Positions 17,415-25,101 are shown, numbered from the stretch's first letter. The stretch: DNA of 64,000 nucleotides from SAR116 cluster bacterium AG-390-L20 (GCA_003278095.1 QCHB01000001.1:256001-320000); one strand, 5' to 3'. Notes: generated from the letters alone by a model not told the origin. A program made the numbers and translations.

Positions 17415-18215
17415 TTGAAGAATATTATTTTGAGTAGAAAAGGCTTTGATTCTTCTGCAGGTGGAGTTGCTTCTCCTATTTTTGATAATGGGAATATTTT
17501 TTCAATACCTATCCCACAGAAATCTCCATCACCCCATAAATATAAAGATCTGTTTTTTAATGGAATTTCTGGGAAAGATTTACTCAAAGAATCCTCTGCA
17601 AAATCTGTGACATCTGAAAGTTATTGTCATTTTGATCCTTTATTAACTGAGGAAATTGGCATTTTTGGACAAGCAAATTCATCACAAACAGAGTTAAAAA
17701 AACAACATGTAAACATCGGAGACTTATTTTTATTTTTTGGTTGGTTTAAACAGTTTTCTAGAAAAGGAAAACATCTACATCATATATTTGGATGGTTGCA
17801 AATTGATAAGGTAGTTGAAGGAAGAGATAATATAATAACTTATTTAGATCAATTAGGAACAACTCATCCTCATGGTTTTGGAGATGTATCAAGATATTCT
17901 AATAATACTATTTACATAAGCAAAAAGAATTTAACTTTTAATAACAAAGAAATTGAATGTAGAGGTCATGGTCTTTTTAGAAAAACACATAAAGATCTAG
18001 TACTAACAGAAAAAAATAGTTCAAGATCTAATTGGAAATTACCAAAAAAATTCTTTTCTAAAACAAACAATCTTTTTCTCAACAGATTAAAATGGAAAGA
18101 TGAAGAAAATTGTCTAGTAGATTGTTTGGGGTATGGTCAAGAATTTATCTTAAATGCAGAAAAAAATCCAAATATTATTGATTGGGCGGTAAAGTTAATA
18201 AAGGATTATGGATAA
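17415..18215 (+). CDS. Nmad3-like protein (nucleotide modification associated domain 3)
   Basis: The 266-aa protein opens with IILSRKGFDSSAGGVASPIF and IPIPQKSPSPHKYKDL, the hallmark of the Nmad3 family. It continues with GDLFLFFGWF, HHIFGWLQIDKV, and a Gly/His-rich HPHG segment. Nmad domains were defined by association with modified-base systems in phages and bacteria; the biochemical role of Nmad3 is not established. No modification enzyme lies next to it, so it is an orphan here. The start is TTG at 17415, with AAGGAAAG 5 nt upstream. Confidence 0.75.
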   Translation: MKNIILSRKGFDSSAGGVASPIFDNGNIFSIPIPQKSPSPHKYKDLFFNGISGKDLLKESSAKSVTSESYCHFDPLLTEEIGIFGQANSSQTELKKQHVNIGDLFLFFGWFKQFSRKGKHLHHIFGWLQIDKVVEGRDNIITYLDQLGTTHPHGFGDVSRYSNNTIYISKKNLTFNNKEIECRGHGLFRKTHKDLVLTEKNSSRSNWKLPKKFFSKTNNLFLNRLKWKDEENCLVDCLGYGQEFILNAEKNPNIIDWAVKLIKDYG

Positions 18216-18232
18216 AAATTATTTAAAACTTT

Positions 18233-18454
18233 TCAAATAGATTTTCCGTTATTTAATTGTTTTGGATTTCCAATAACTTTTTCACATCTAGTTTTTATAG
18301 AAATTACTTTATGTATTTCTTTATAGGGAAAATCATAGGTTTTAGAATCTTTTATACATTGTTTGTAAGTTGCTTTAGGCAATCTGATTTCAAATGATGA
18401 AGGTTCTTTACCTAAACCCATTGTTACAATTATGACTAATACAAACTCACTCAT
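18233..18454 (-). CDS. Hypothetical exported small protein, 73 aa
   Basis: The N-terminus (MSEFVLVIIVTMGLG) could be a short signal, followed by a polar region with two Cys (QCIKDSKTY and TRCEKV) that could form a disulfide. No family recognised. Its start overlaps the upstream DUF2905 stop by 4 bp. Confidence 0.5.
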   Translation of the reverse strand: MSEFVLVIIVTMGLGKEPSSFEIRLPKATYKQCIKDSKTYDFPYKEIHKVISIKTRCEKVIGNPKQLNNGKSI

Positions 18455-18648
18455 TTGAATAAATTAAAAATTATGGTTAAAACAACACTTATTATTATGC
18501 AAGTCACTATAGGAAATATGAAAGTTGAGTTTCCAGACTTAAATATAACATCTCCAGGCAATTGTCCTAAGCCTAGTTTTTTGATGTAAGGATAAAGCAA
18601 CCCAATTACTAAAATAACTATTCCTAAAATTATTAAAATTTTTTGCAT
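18451..18648 (-). CDS. DUF2905 membrane protein
   Basis: MQKILIILGIVILVIGLLYPYIKKLGLGQLPGDVIFK and a second helix are diagnostic for DUF2905, a two-helix family of ~65-70 aa. A longer frame starts at 18681, but ATG 18648 matches the family start and directly follows the stop of the upstream gene (18651), so it is chosen. Function unknown. Confidence 0.85.
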   Translation of the reverse strand: MQKILIILGIVILVIGLLYPYIKKLGLGQLPGDVIFKSGNSTFIFPIVTCIIISVVLTIIFNLFK

Positions 18649-18650
18649 AA

Positions 18651-18890
18651 TTATTTCATTATTAAATACATTATAATGCAAACCAAAATTGAATTAATAA
18701 TAATCATAGTTTTAGTTTTGACTTTCTTTTTTAAGAGTGGGGTATTCCATTTATTAGCATAATCCAAGTCAACCTCACCTTTTGCAAATTTTGCTATTAA
18801 ATCTTTTTCCCTAGTTCTTCTTTCTTTCAAATAATTTTCTTTGGGTAATTTGATTTTAAATTTTTTGAAATATTTTTTTATATTTAGCAT
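18651..18890 (-). CDS. Small basic protein with C-terminal membrane helix, 79 aa
   Basis: Residues 1-58 are strongly basic (KKYFKKFKIKLPKENYLKER) with one acidic patch. Residues 60-78 form a hydrophobic helix, so it is tail-anchored. No family recognised. First part of a four-gene minus-strand run that ends at 18233. Confidence 0.5.
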   Translation of the reverse strand: MLNIKKYFKKFKIKLPKENYLKERRTREKDLIAKFAKGEVDLDYANKWNTPLLKKKVKTKTMIIINSILVCIIMYLIMK

Positions 18891-18937
18891 TTAAGATTAT
18901 CTGTTTGAAAAGGGTATACCTGAATAATTTTCTTACT

Positions 18938-19192
18938 TTATGTATATTTAGTCCACATTTCTGCAATAAAAACGTATGCACCATAACTATATAGACAATA
19001 CATACAAAATTTTAATATTTTATTCATAGAATCATCTGAGGTATATGCCCAATGATGATATTTTTTATCTTCGACTATATTCTCACTTTTTCTTTTGTTC
19101 CACAATAATAGCCAGTATGGAATATTAAGAATTATATAAAAAGAAACTACAATGGTAAGTAGACCTAAACCTAATATTATACCAGTACTCAT
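18938..19192 (-). CDS. Hypothetical membrane protein, 84 aa
   Basis: An N-terminal helix (5-29) and a second segment near the C-terminus (FCMYCLYSYGAYVFIAEMW) flank a charged middle. No family recognised. Co-directional with the small genes downstream. Confidence 0.5.
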   Translation of the reverse strand: MSTGIILGLGLLTIVVSFYIILNIPYWLLLWNKRKSENIVEDKKYHHWAYTSDDSMNKILKFCMYCLYSYGAYVFIAEMWTKYT

Positions 19193-19302
19193 TTGTTAAA
19201 TTCACTCCTAGACAAGACTGCAAACTTTCTATGCATCAACCCAATATAATATTGTTGGTAAAAACATTATAAATAATCCAAATAAAATTAATTCTAACCT
19301 AT

Positions 19303-19473
19303 TCAATTTACAACTATTTCTTTATTAGTTTTTAAGGGAACAATACGTTGACTAGTTTCACCACTACAACAGTCATCAACAACTCTCTTGCAAGTCAAAC
19401 ATTGGTAATGCGATTGGACATAGATAAATCCTTTTGAACTGCTACAATATGGACAAGGAGGATTAATTCTCAT
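19303..19473 (-). CDS. Zinc-ribbon small protein, 56 aa
   Basis: ATG at 19473 follows a good AAGGAGG-like context only weakly, but the frame is convincing. CPYC (residues 7-10) and CLTC (25-28) flank a beta hairpin, forming a zinc ribbon, and a further CC pair follows (DDCCSG). It probably binds zinc and nucleic acid or protein. Family unknown. Confidence 0.6.
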   Translation of the reverse strand: MRINPPCPYCSSSKGFIYVQSHYQCLTCKRVVDDCCSGETSQRIVPLKTNKEIVVN

Positions 19474-19843
19474 TCAAAAATAATAACCAAAAAAAACAAA
19501 AAGAAAATAATTCTTAAAACAATAAATAAAAATATTTACTATCACTCAACTGTTACAAGTATTTGAACTAAAAAAAAATACCACACGGGGGGGTGTGATA
19601 TTTTTTTAATTACACTAGGGAGAAAGTGATGATAAATCTTTTCATAAATAAACAGAATATTTAATTGATAAGATCTATCGTAAAAAAAATTTTGTAAAAA
19701 TGATTAAAACCAAAGCAATAAAAATTTAAAAAAAAAGTTTATGACTAAGATGTGTACATAAATATTTTTCATTATGTAATAAAAAGCTATTTACGAAATA
19801 TATTTGGATACTTGAAAATCTACCTCTTTGGTTTTAAATATAT
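19474..19843. other. Intergenic stretch holding a terminator and an integrase relic flank
   Basis: No intact gene. The stretch holds the G-loop terminator at 19570-19607. From 19690 it holds sequence clearly similar to the 28145-28180 region beside the working integrase (GTAAAAATGATTAAAA versus GTAAATATGATTAAAA, and CAATAAAAATT in both). See the relic at 19796-19860. Confidence 0.5.
19570..19607. terminator. Bidirectional terminator hairpin with G loop
   Basis: A run of A, then ATACCACAC, seven G, then TGTGATAT and seven T. The CACAC/GTGTG stem extends through A/T pairs on both sides, giving U-tracts for either strand. A close relative lies at 28020-28061, in the same place relative to an integrase 3' end. 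Confidence 0.75.
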
Positions 19844-19860
19844 TTAAACGGTTTTCTTAG
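19796..19860 (-). pseudogene. Relic of a tyrosine integrase 3' end
   Basis: On the minus strand the DNA reads IYLKPKR-stop-IFKYPNIF. This aligns with the C-terminus RYTHLKPENLIAKYSTIF of the integrase at 28250-29233, with two stops. The non-coding flank and the terminator also match, so this is a decayed second copy of that integrase end. The NTF2-like gene upstream runs into it and ends inside it (KKTV). Confidence 0.5.
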
Positions 19861-20233
19861 GAAAAAAGAAAGCAGAACTAAATTTTATTTTCCATTTATT
19901 ATCTTCTTTAATAAAAATATAAAATGAACTTATTTGTTCAAGTGGTTCGTTATTATCTTTAACTCTCAATGCCTCTTTTAAAACTAAATGTGCTTTTTCT
20001 TCGTTAATTTCTACAACATCAATACTAAGTGCAATTGTATCTTTGTAACCTCTATTTTTTAATTCATTTAGGTTAGAATGAAACTTATTAAATTCTTTTA
20101 TTTCACCATCGAGAAATCTAAAATTGGGAAAACTTAAAAAGTTTTCTACCTCTTTTTTATCTCCTTTTATAAATGCTTTTACATAACCATCATAGGCATC
20201 CAAGACTTCTTGTTTAAGAATTAACTTATTCAT
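19844..20233 (-). CDS. NTF2-like (SnoaL/DUF4440-type) protein
   Basis: A 129-aa protein with helix LDAYDGYVKAFIKGDKKEVENFLSFP, then the strands FLDGEIKEF and ISSFYIFIKEDNKWKIKFSSAFF, typical for the NTF2 cone fold. The stop and last residues lie within the integrase relic. It overlaps the GFA gene by 8 bp (20226-20233), so the pair is one operon. Ligand unknown. Confidence 0.7.
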   Translation of the reverse strand: MNKLILKQEVLDAYDGYVKAFIKGDKKEVENFLSFPNFRFLDGEIKEFNKFHSNLNELKNRGYKDTIALSIDVVEINEEKAHLVLKEALRVKDNNEPLEQISSFYIFIKEDNKWKIKFSSAFFFPKKTV

Positions 20234-20852
20234 TCTGAAGTTCCTCTAAATTATCACCTCTTATTAAATCCAAGACTCTAATCTTTCCAATCTTTGAAAT
20301 AATTTCTCTAATAGTCATTCCTATTGCAGGTATTTTTGGTGGGCAAAGAAAATCTGATATAGGTTCAATTGACCTAAATCTATTTCTCTCTTGAGGGTAT
20401 TTGTTAGTATGAAAAACAGGGATTGTTTCGGAGTCTAAATTAGCAAACTCACCTGGGTAGTCATTTAAATTTATTACTGCTTTCGGGGGTGACACTATCT
20501 TAAAATTTTGTTCACAATATTCTGGTTGTATCATGAATATATTGTTTTGATAAAAAACATGGTCAATAGCAACACAAGAAAAACATTTCTTACAATAAAT
20601 TCTTGTTGATCTCGCATCACTTCTTAATTGTGTTGCTGTCATATTTTCAATGCCTTCACAACTATAAATATCTGATCGGAAGTAAACGGAATAAAGAATA
20701 TCTTTTGGTTTTTTACCTCCATTTTTTTCTGCCCACCGCAGTCCTTGCCTGCAATCTTCACATGCACACAACAATGAAAATTTTGGTATTGGATCGTTTA
20801 AAAAAATTTGACACAAACCACAAGAACAAGAAATTTTATTTTTTTTATCCAT
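20226..20852 (-). CDS. GFA-type (CENP-V/GFA domain) zinc protein
   Basis: The 208-aa protein has the GFA zinc pattern: CSCGLC (Cys9, 11, 14), CACEDCRQG (Cys29, 31, 34) and the later pair YCKKCFSC. The GFA fold is named after glutathione-dependent formaldehyde activation, but most members have no proven activity. The C-terminal ~80 residues (NKYPQERNRFRSIEPISDFL and on) are an extension outside the fold. Confidence 0.75.
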   Translation of the reverse strand: MDKKNKISCSCGLCQIFLNDPIPKFSLLCACEDCRQGLRWAEKNGGKKPKDILYSVYFRSDIYSCEGIENMTATQLRSDARSTRIYCKKCFSCVAIDHVFYQNNIFMIQPEYCEQNFKIVSPPKAVINLNDYPGEFANLDSETIPVFHTNKYPQERNRFRSIEPISDFLCPPKIPAIGMTIREIISKIGKIRVLDLIRGDNLEELQNE

Positions 20853-20883
20853 ATTTATAGTGTAATCAAAATAGATCTACTGA

Positions 20884-20960
20884 GTAAAGAGTAATTGATA
20901 TTGCTTTCTCGATACTATTGTGAATTTTAGTATTATGTTTTGGTTATCAGTTTTAGGGAG
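20884..20960 (+). repeat. Dispersed intergenic repeat, copy A
   Basis: GTAAAGAGTAATTGATATT followed by CGATACTATTGTG, GTTTTGGTTATCAG and TTTTAGGGAGT. It lies just upstream of the GFA gene and matches copies B, C and D in order and spacing of blocks. Confidence 0.6.
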
Positions 20961-21023
20961 TAATTCTTGATAATTAGCTATTAGCAAAATATTAAAATTA
21001 ATTAAAATTTGTCTGTTTTTCAT

Positions 21024-21344
21024 TTATTTAAATTTTAAATCTAAATCTTGTAATCCTTTTGAAACTTCTACCTCACAATTTCCTTCAAACTTTGTAACTT
21101 GACCGCCCATATCTTTTATTTGATTCCAAAATTTTTCCGATTTATTTTTTCTAACCTCTTCCATTTCTTTTTTTGTTCTAAAAACATGAAATATTTCAAC
21201 TTGATTTTCTGTTCTATCGACAAAACACCTAAACATTAACCCATTATTTTGAAAAAGATCATGACTCCAGTCTTTTAATGCAAGTATGATTGCTTTTTTT
21301 GCTAATTCATTTTGCACTTTAATTGTGACATTTACTGCAAACAT
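21024..21344 (-). CDS. Small dimeric alpha/beta-barrel-like protein, 106 aa
   Basis: MFAVNVTIKVQNELAKKAI with a C-terminal VTKFEGNCEVEV strand and the middle NQVEIFHVFRTKKEMEEV fit the ABM/EthD-type ferredoxin fold. No catalytic residues are evident. Co-directional with two more small genes upstream (21397 and 21625). Confidence 0.55.
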   Translation of the reverse strand: MFAVNVTIKVQNELAKKAIILALKDWSHDLFQNNGLMFRCFVDRTENQVEIFHVFRTKKEMEEVRKNKSEKFWNQIKDMGGQVTKFEGNCEVEVSKGLQDLDLKFK

Positions 21345-21396
21345 CTGAACCTCTTTTATTTATTTTATATAATTAGTGGTTAAATCATACTTTATT

Positions 21397-21618
21397 TTAA
21401 GTTTTAATTGAACTTCTCTCTTGTCTTGTCTTAACTAATCCTACTGATATTGTTTTGCCAGAAAGAGACTTAAATGCTTTCTTATAAATTTTTCTACATT
21501 CCAAAACACATACAGTACAGAGCAAAAAATAACTTTTATCATGTTTTTCATATTTACAATTGTAGAGTTTTTTAGAAGGTAGTTTGCATCTAGGGCAATA
21601 ATGATATTTCATAATCAA
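21397..21618 (-). CDS. Zinc-finger-like small protein, 73 aa
   Basis: The N-terminus has CPRC (8-11), then CKYEKHD and CTVC, so four Cys and one His form a likely zinc site. The tail is basic. It is like the Cys-rich protein at 9349-9582 in pattern only. No family recognised. Confidence 0.5.
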   Translation of the reverse strand: MIMKYHYCPRCKLPSKKLYNCKYEKHDKSYFLLCTVCVLECRKIYKKAFKSLSGKTISVGLVKTRQERSSIKT

Positions 21619-21624
21619 AACATA

Positions 21625-21957
21625 TCAATAGTTAAAATCTAACATATTAATAGACCTACTTGACGTTCTTTTAATATTTATTTTATTAAAATAATCTTCA
21701 TGTTTTTTTTGAAATTTTTTTATTTCTTCTATACTTTTTTCAAATGCTTTTTCATCTTTATATTCGAAGACTGAGGATAAGGCAAAACCTCCACCCTTAT
21801 TCCAAACCTGATTGACTCTCCAACGCAGTAGTCCATATTTTTTTAATTTTTTATACATTTCATCTCCATTTTTTTCCATAAAATGTATAAATGATTCCAT
21901 TTCGATTTCAGTAGAAAAATCATTTAAAGTGTAACTAATCAGTTTTGCCTCAGACAT
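21625..21957 (-). CDS. Hypothetical protein, ABM-like, 110 aa
   Basis: Strand-helix-strand pattern (LISYTLNDFST, MESFIHFMEKNGDEMYKKLKKYG, then WRVNQVWNKGGGFALSSVFEYKDEKAFEKSIEEI) resembles the ferredoxin-like barrels next to it. No family match that I can name. First of three co-directional small genes. Confidence 0.5.
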   Translation of the reverse strand: MSEAKLISYTLNDFSTEIEMESFIHFMEKNGDEMYKKLKKYGLLRWRVNQVWNKGGGFALSSVFEYKDEKAFEKSIEEIKKFQKKHEDYFNKINIKRTSSRSINMLDFNY

Positions 21958-22016
21958 ATTTTAACTTGTCTCCATGATCATTAAATAATTAAGTCTAACC
22001 AAAATATATATTAAAG

Positions 22017-22100
22017 GTAAAGAGTAATTGATATTTCTCTTTGGGTATTATCGTAGTTTATAGATTAGGTTTTGCTTGTAAGTTTTGGGTAGAGTGAATG
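22017..22100 (+). repeat. Dispersed intergenic repeat, copy B
   Basis: GTAAAGAGTAATTGATATTTC, TATTATCGTAGTTTATAG, ATTAGGTTTTGCTTGTAAG then TTTTGGGTAGAGTG. It sits between the divergent hypothetical gene (start 21957) and VOC gene (start 22150), so it covers their promoter region. Confidence 0.6.
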
Positions 22101-22149
22101 TTATTTTTGTAATAATATATTTAGAAAAATAAGTCAGGATAATTTATAA

Positions 22150-22542
22150 ATGATTACATCTATTGACCATATAGTTTTAACATCTAAAGATGTTGACAAA
22201 ACTATTTTTTTTTATTGCGATATCCTAGGAATGAAACTTGAAGAAGATATTGACGAATACAAAGGTAAAAAAAGAATCTATTTAAAATTTGGAAGTCAAA
22301 AAATCAATGTTCATTCAGAAAAAAAACCTTTTATTCCTCATGCTAAAAATCCTATTTCAGGTGCAGTGGATGTTTGTTTTTTAAGTTCTTTACCAATAAA
22401 AGATTGGATGAAAATTTTAAAGAAAAACGAAATAGAAGTAGAAATAGGACCTGTTCAAAGAGAAGGTGCAACGGGTAAACTTAATTCTATATATTTAAGA
22501 GATCCTGATATGAATTTAATAGAAATTTCAAACAAAATATAA
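22150..22542 (+). CDS. VOC-family (glyoxalase-like) metalloprotein
   Basis: The 130-aa protein starts IDHIVLTSKDVDKTIFFYCDILGMKL, the classic VOC first beta-alpha-beta module. His7, the His in INVHSE and Glu126 of NLIEI are the likely metal ligands. Closing block SIYLRDPDMNLIEI is typical. Substrate not predictable; small size fits dioxygenase-like or resistance-type VOC proteins. Confidence 0.85.
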   Translation: MITSIDHIVLTSKDVDKTIFFYCDILGMKLEEDIDEYKGKKRIYLKFGSQKINVHSEKKPFIPHAKNPISGAVDVCFLSSLPIKDWMKILKKNEIEVEIGPVQREGATGKLNSIYLRDPDMNLIEISNKI

Positions 22543-22596
22543 CAATCTCTCTTAAACTTATTTTTATTAAATAGCAACATAAGTTATATAAAAATC

Positions 22597-23004
22597 CTAC
22601 TTATATTTATCTAGTTCTTTAACTAACTCTGGCATAGGAATAAGTTCATCTTGATCATCGCCTGATGAATGGACGACAACCCATATACAATCTTTTTTAC
22701 TTTGATTGAAAGGAGTATGTGGCACATTTTCAGGAATAAATATTTGTTCACCTTTTTTAACTAATGTTTGTTTTTCTAATTTATTTCCGTGAAACAAAGT
22801 GCATTCACCTTCTAACAAATAAGCAATAGTTTCAATTTCTTTATGAATGTGAGGTATTGAGTGAACACCTGGTGGCATCGGCAAAACATTCATACATACC
22901 TTTTGAGAACCTGCTGTATTTCTTGAGACACCTGAATTATAGGTAACACCTTGGGCACCTAAATATGTCTCGCCTGGTTTGATTAACTTTACTTTTTTGC
23001 CCAT
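22597..23004 (-). CDS. Cupin-domain protein
   Basis: The 135-aa single-domain cupin has motif 1 as HIHKEIETIAYLLEGE (His52, His54, Glu58) and motif 2 as PENVPHTPFN (His96), giving a 3-His/1-Glu metal site. Function unknown. Next genes on the strand are the frameshifted and ABM-like ones. Confidence 0.85.
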   Translation of the reverse strand: MGKKVKLIKPGETYLGAQGVTYNSGVSRNTAGSQKVCMNVLPMPPGVHSIPHIHKEIETIAYLLEGECTLFHGNKLEKQTLVKKGEQIFIPENVPHTPFNQSKKDCIWVVVHSSGDDQDELIPMPELVKELDKYK

Positions 23005-23021
23005 TTAATTAAAATTCATAT

Positions 23022-23283
23022 TTAGTTATTATTCATTTTAGTCAAAGTATACATTTCATGTTCTAGTCCAAGTTTAGGCGCTATTTCTGGTATTCTTTCT
23101 GACATTATCTTTTCCATTTTTTTCTGGATTAGTTATTGTTGCTTTTATCATTGCAGTGTTTTCATCAACTTTTCCAACTATATCGTCTTTCATAAATTGT
23201 TTTCTTAATTCTAAATCACCATCATATACAGATTTCCATTCATCATAAGTGCAAGTAAATTTTGCTACAAAAAAAATTTCCAT
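23022..23283 (-). pseudogene. Frameshifted DUF3764/ABM-like gene
   Basis: The frame starting at 23283 reads through DEWKSVYDGDLELRKQFMKD and ITNPEKN, then ends after 69 codons. Dropping one A in the run just after the PE codons continues as MEKIMSERIPEIAP, then KLGLEHEMYTLTKM, to a stop at 23022. The repaired product (86 aa) ends like DUF3764-type proteins. The span is 262 nt, one over a multiple of three. Real decay or a homopolymer error are both possible. Confidence 0.6.
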
Positions 23284-23350
23284 TATTCAACTCCTTTAAT
23301 ATTCTTTTTAATACATTTCGTATTTATAATTTCTGATTTCAATAAACGTA

Positions 23351-23725
23351 TCACCTTATTGAATGATAAATTATTCCTCCAGGACTAATAACTTTTCCAT
23401 AATTGTGAAGTATATTACCAAATTCTTCAAAATAATCATTTTTCATGGCATTCTCTATATGACGTTGAACACATTCTAATGAAGTAAATCTCTCATTTAT
23501 TGTAAAAACTATATTTCCAGTTTCGCCTTTTGAAGGATCAGTTGGATCAACAAACTCAGGTGCTTTAGTAAAATAAGAATTTAATAGGTGTTTCTGTCCA
23601 TCACTATCTTCTGAATAGAATTTCTCCATCCACGATGCGTGTTTTTTAAATATACCTTCAACTTGATCTGCATTTTCTTTTGGAACTACATATCCTAAGT
23701 TAATACATCTTATTTCTTGTGACAT
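23351..23725 (-). CDS. ABM-like conserved hypothetical protein, 124 aa
   Basis: Opening strand RCINLGYVVPKENADQVEGIFKKHASWMEKFY and a closing GIIYHSIR, with NIVFTINERFTSLECVQRHIENA in between, suggest a dimeric alpha/beta barrel. It has no recognisable catalytic motif. The ATG is followed 90 bp further down by the truncated integrase fragment on the same strand. Confidence 0.5.
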   Translation of the reverse strand: MSQEIRCINLGYVVPKENADQVEGIFKKHASWMEKFYSEDSDGQKHLLNSYFTKAPEFVDPTDPSKGETGNIVFTINERFTSLECVQRHIENAMKNDYFEEFGNILHNYGKVISPGGIIYHSIR

Positions 23726-23817
23726 TAAATTTCTCCTCTAAATTGTGTAATAATTATTAATCGTTTTAAATATTTTATAAAACCTGAAACTTAAAAATTC
23801 CAATATCTGCTTAATAT

Positions 23818-24315
23818 TTATTCAAGATATTTTTCATCGTTTATTCTAATTTCACCTATTAAAAAAACTTTTTTAAATAAGAAATCTCTGTACTTTGCAG
23901 CATCAATAGACTTTAAGGAGTTGATATCTACATCACCAAAGCATTCTATTGTATAAGATATATTTCTTAAAGCAGTTCGATGAAAAAGCTCACCTTTACC
24001 ACTACCTTTTAACTTGATGTAAGTGTCTAATGCTTTACTTAGTTTTACTGTTTCTGTTTTTGATTTTTGGTTATCAAGAAAACTAAGCTTTAATTCTTTG
24101 GTGTGGAACAATTCTAATCTTAGTGTGTTCCAATAAGTTTCAAGACGATCAGTTAATTTATTAGCAGATTCTATAGCTTTTTGTTTTGACGATGTTCTTA
24201 GAGAAATTACAACTCTATTCTTATTAAATTTTGTTTTTAAGTCTGATGGCACCTGTCTTGTGAAGTAATAAATACCATTTCTTTGATATAAATAATGTGG
24301 TGATCTTGTATACAT
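23818..24315 (-). pseudogene. Truncated tyrosine integrase, N-terminal half only
   Basis: The 165-aa product begins SPHYLYQRNGIYYFTRQVP, then VVISLRTSSKQKAI, the DUF6538 arm-binding domain of tyrosine integrases. It continues into the SAM-like core-binding domain and stops before any catalytic residue (no R, HxxR or Y). The last ~20 residues are unrelated sequence. Its start lies about 75 bp from the tRNA fragment, as expected for an integrase that used the same tRNA site. Confidence 0.75.
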
Positions 24316-24390
24316 CCTTGTCTACAGTCTCCGAGCTCCTAAAAATTAATTCAAGGAATTCAGACACTTAACCATGGTTCACGGATGTTT

Positions 24391-24457
24391 TTGGTGCGCT
24401 CGAGAAGATTCGAACTCCTGACCCCTAGATTCGTAGTCTAGTGCTCTATCCAGTTGA
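24391..24457 (-). repeat. attL: 3' part of tRNA-Arg(ACG)
   Basis: From 24391 to 24453, 63 bases are identical to the tRNA-Arg gene at 29338-29414: the CCA end, T arm, anticodon stem-loop and part of the D arm. One mismatch at 24454 is followed by 3 matches, then the sequences diverge. The fragment cannot fold as a full tRNA. Confidence 0.9.
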
Positions 24458-24518
24458 CCCCTTTAAACTCTTATTTTCTCACAGATTTATTGTTAAATAA
24501 TTTTATACTTTACTGCCT

Positions 24519-24550
24519 TACTGTGTCAAATCTGTGTCAAAATCTGAGTG
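24519..24550 (+). other. Arm-type integrase site, left copy
   Basis: Two direct repeats of CTGTGTCAAA (24521-24530 and 24532-24541) spaced 11 bp, then CTGAGT. The same arrangement is at 29250-29276, just upstream of the integrase start. Repeats at both element ends are typical of arm-binding sites for the integrase N-terminal domain. Confidence 0.65.
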
Positions 24551-24559
24551 TATAAATTT

Positions 24560-24634
24560 AATATTTCTATATGGATACTATCGTGGTTTATAGATTAGGT
24601 TTTGGTTGTCAGTTTTGAGGGAGTGGGTGTTCCA
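24560..24634 (+). repeat. Dispersed intergenic repeat, copy C
   Basis: AATATTTCTATATGGATACT, ATCGTGGTTTATAGATTAGG, TTTTGGTTGTCAG and TTTTGAGGGAGTGGGTGTTCC. It lies at the 3' end of the GIY-YIG gene and on the minus strand encodes its last residues (GTPTPSKLTTKT) and stop. Confidence 0.65.
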
Positions 24635-25101
24635 TTTAAGAATGGTTTTAAACCTAATGCACCAGATTTAATTTCGTTCTCTAATCTTCTTACAATTGTA
24701 TCACTATCTTTTGAATTAAAACTGATAAACCTGTAAGACAAATTCGCATGAATATATTGCTTAGTTAATTTGTCTAATGATCCTCTTTCTGGTTTGTAAT
24801 CTTTTTCTTTCAAGAGGTTTGGTATAAGAAAGAAATCGTGAATATAAACACAAAACTGATCACCACTTCTTACACCAGATGCGTGAGATATCATTCTAGA
24901 TAGAGGGTTTCTCTTTTCTAAAGATTTCTGTAATCCACTAATTCCAATATAAATAAACTTTTCATTATCATCCCATACCGAGTATATTATTGAACCATTT
25001 TTTGGAATGTGTTTTCTAGGATCATTAGAAAAACTTATTGGAGTAACAGAAGTATCAAATAACTTTGATACATCATGCCCATCTAAGATATAATTTGTCA
25101 T
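24595..25101 (-). CDS. GIY-YIG nuclease-like protein
   Basis: The 168-aa protein has the GIY-YIG core IIYSVWDDNEKFIYIGISG (residues 38-56), with II-Y and YIG as the paired strands. RMISHASGVRSGDQFCVYIHD carries the conserved Arg and His, and RRLENEIKSG has the metal-ligand Glu. A closing Asn is seen in FLNGTP. The C-terminal 12 residues come from repeat C. Isolated GIY-YIG domains of this kind occur in bacterial accessory loci, but the target is unknown. Confidence 0.75.
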   Translation of the reverse strand: MTNYILDGHDVSKLFDTSVTPISFSNDPRKHIPKNGSIIYSVWDDNEKFIYIGISGLQKSLEKRNPLSRMISHASGVRSGDQFCVYIHDFFLIPNLLKEKDYKPERGSLDKLTKQYIHANLSYRFISFNSKDSDTIVRRLENEIKSGALGLKPFLNGTPTPSKLTTKT

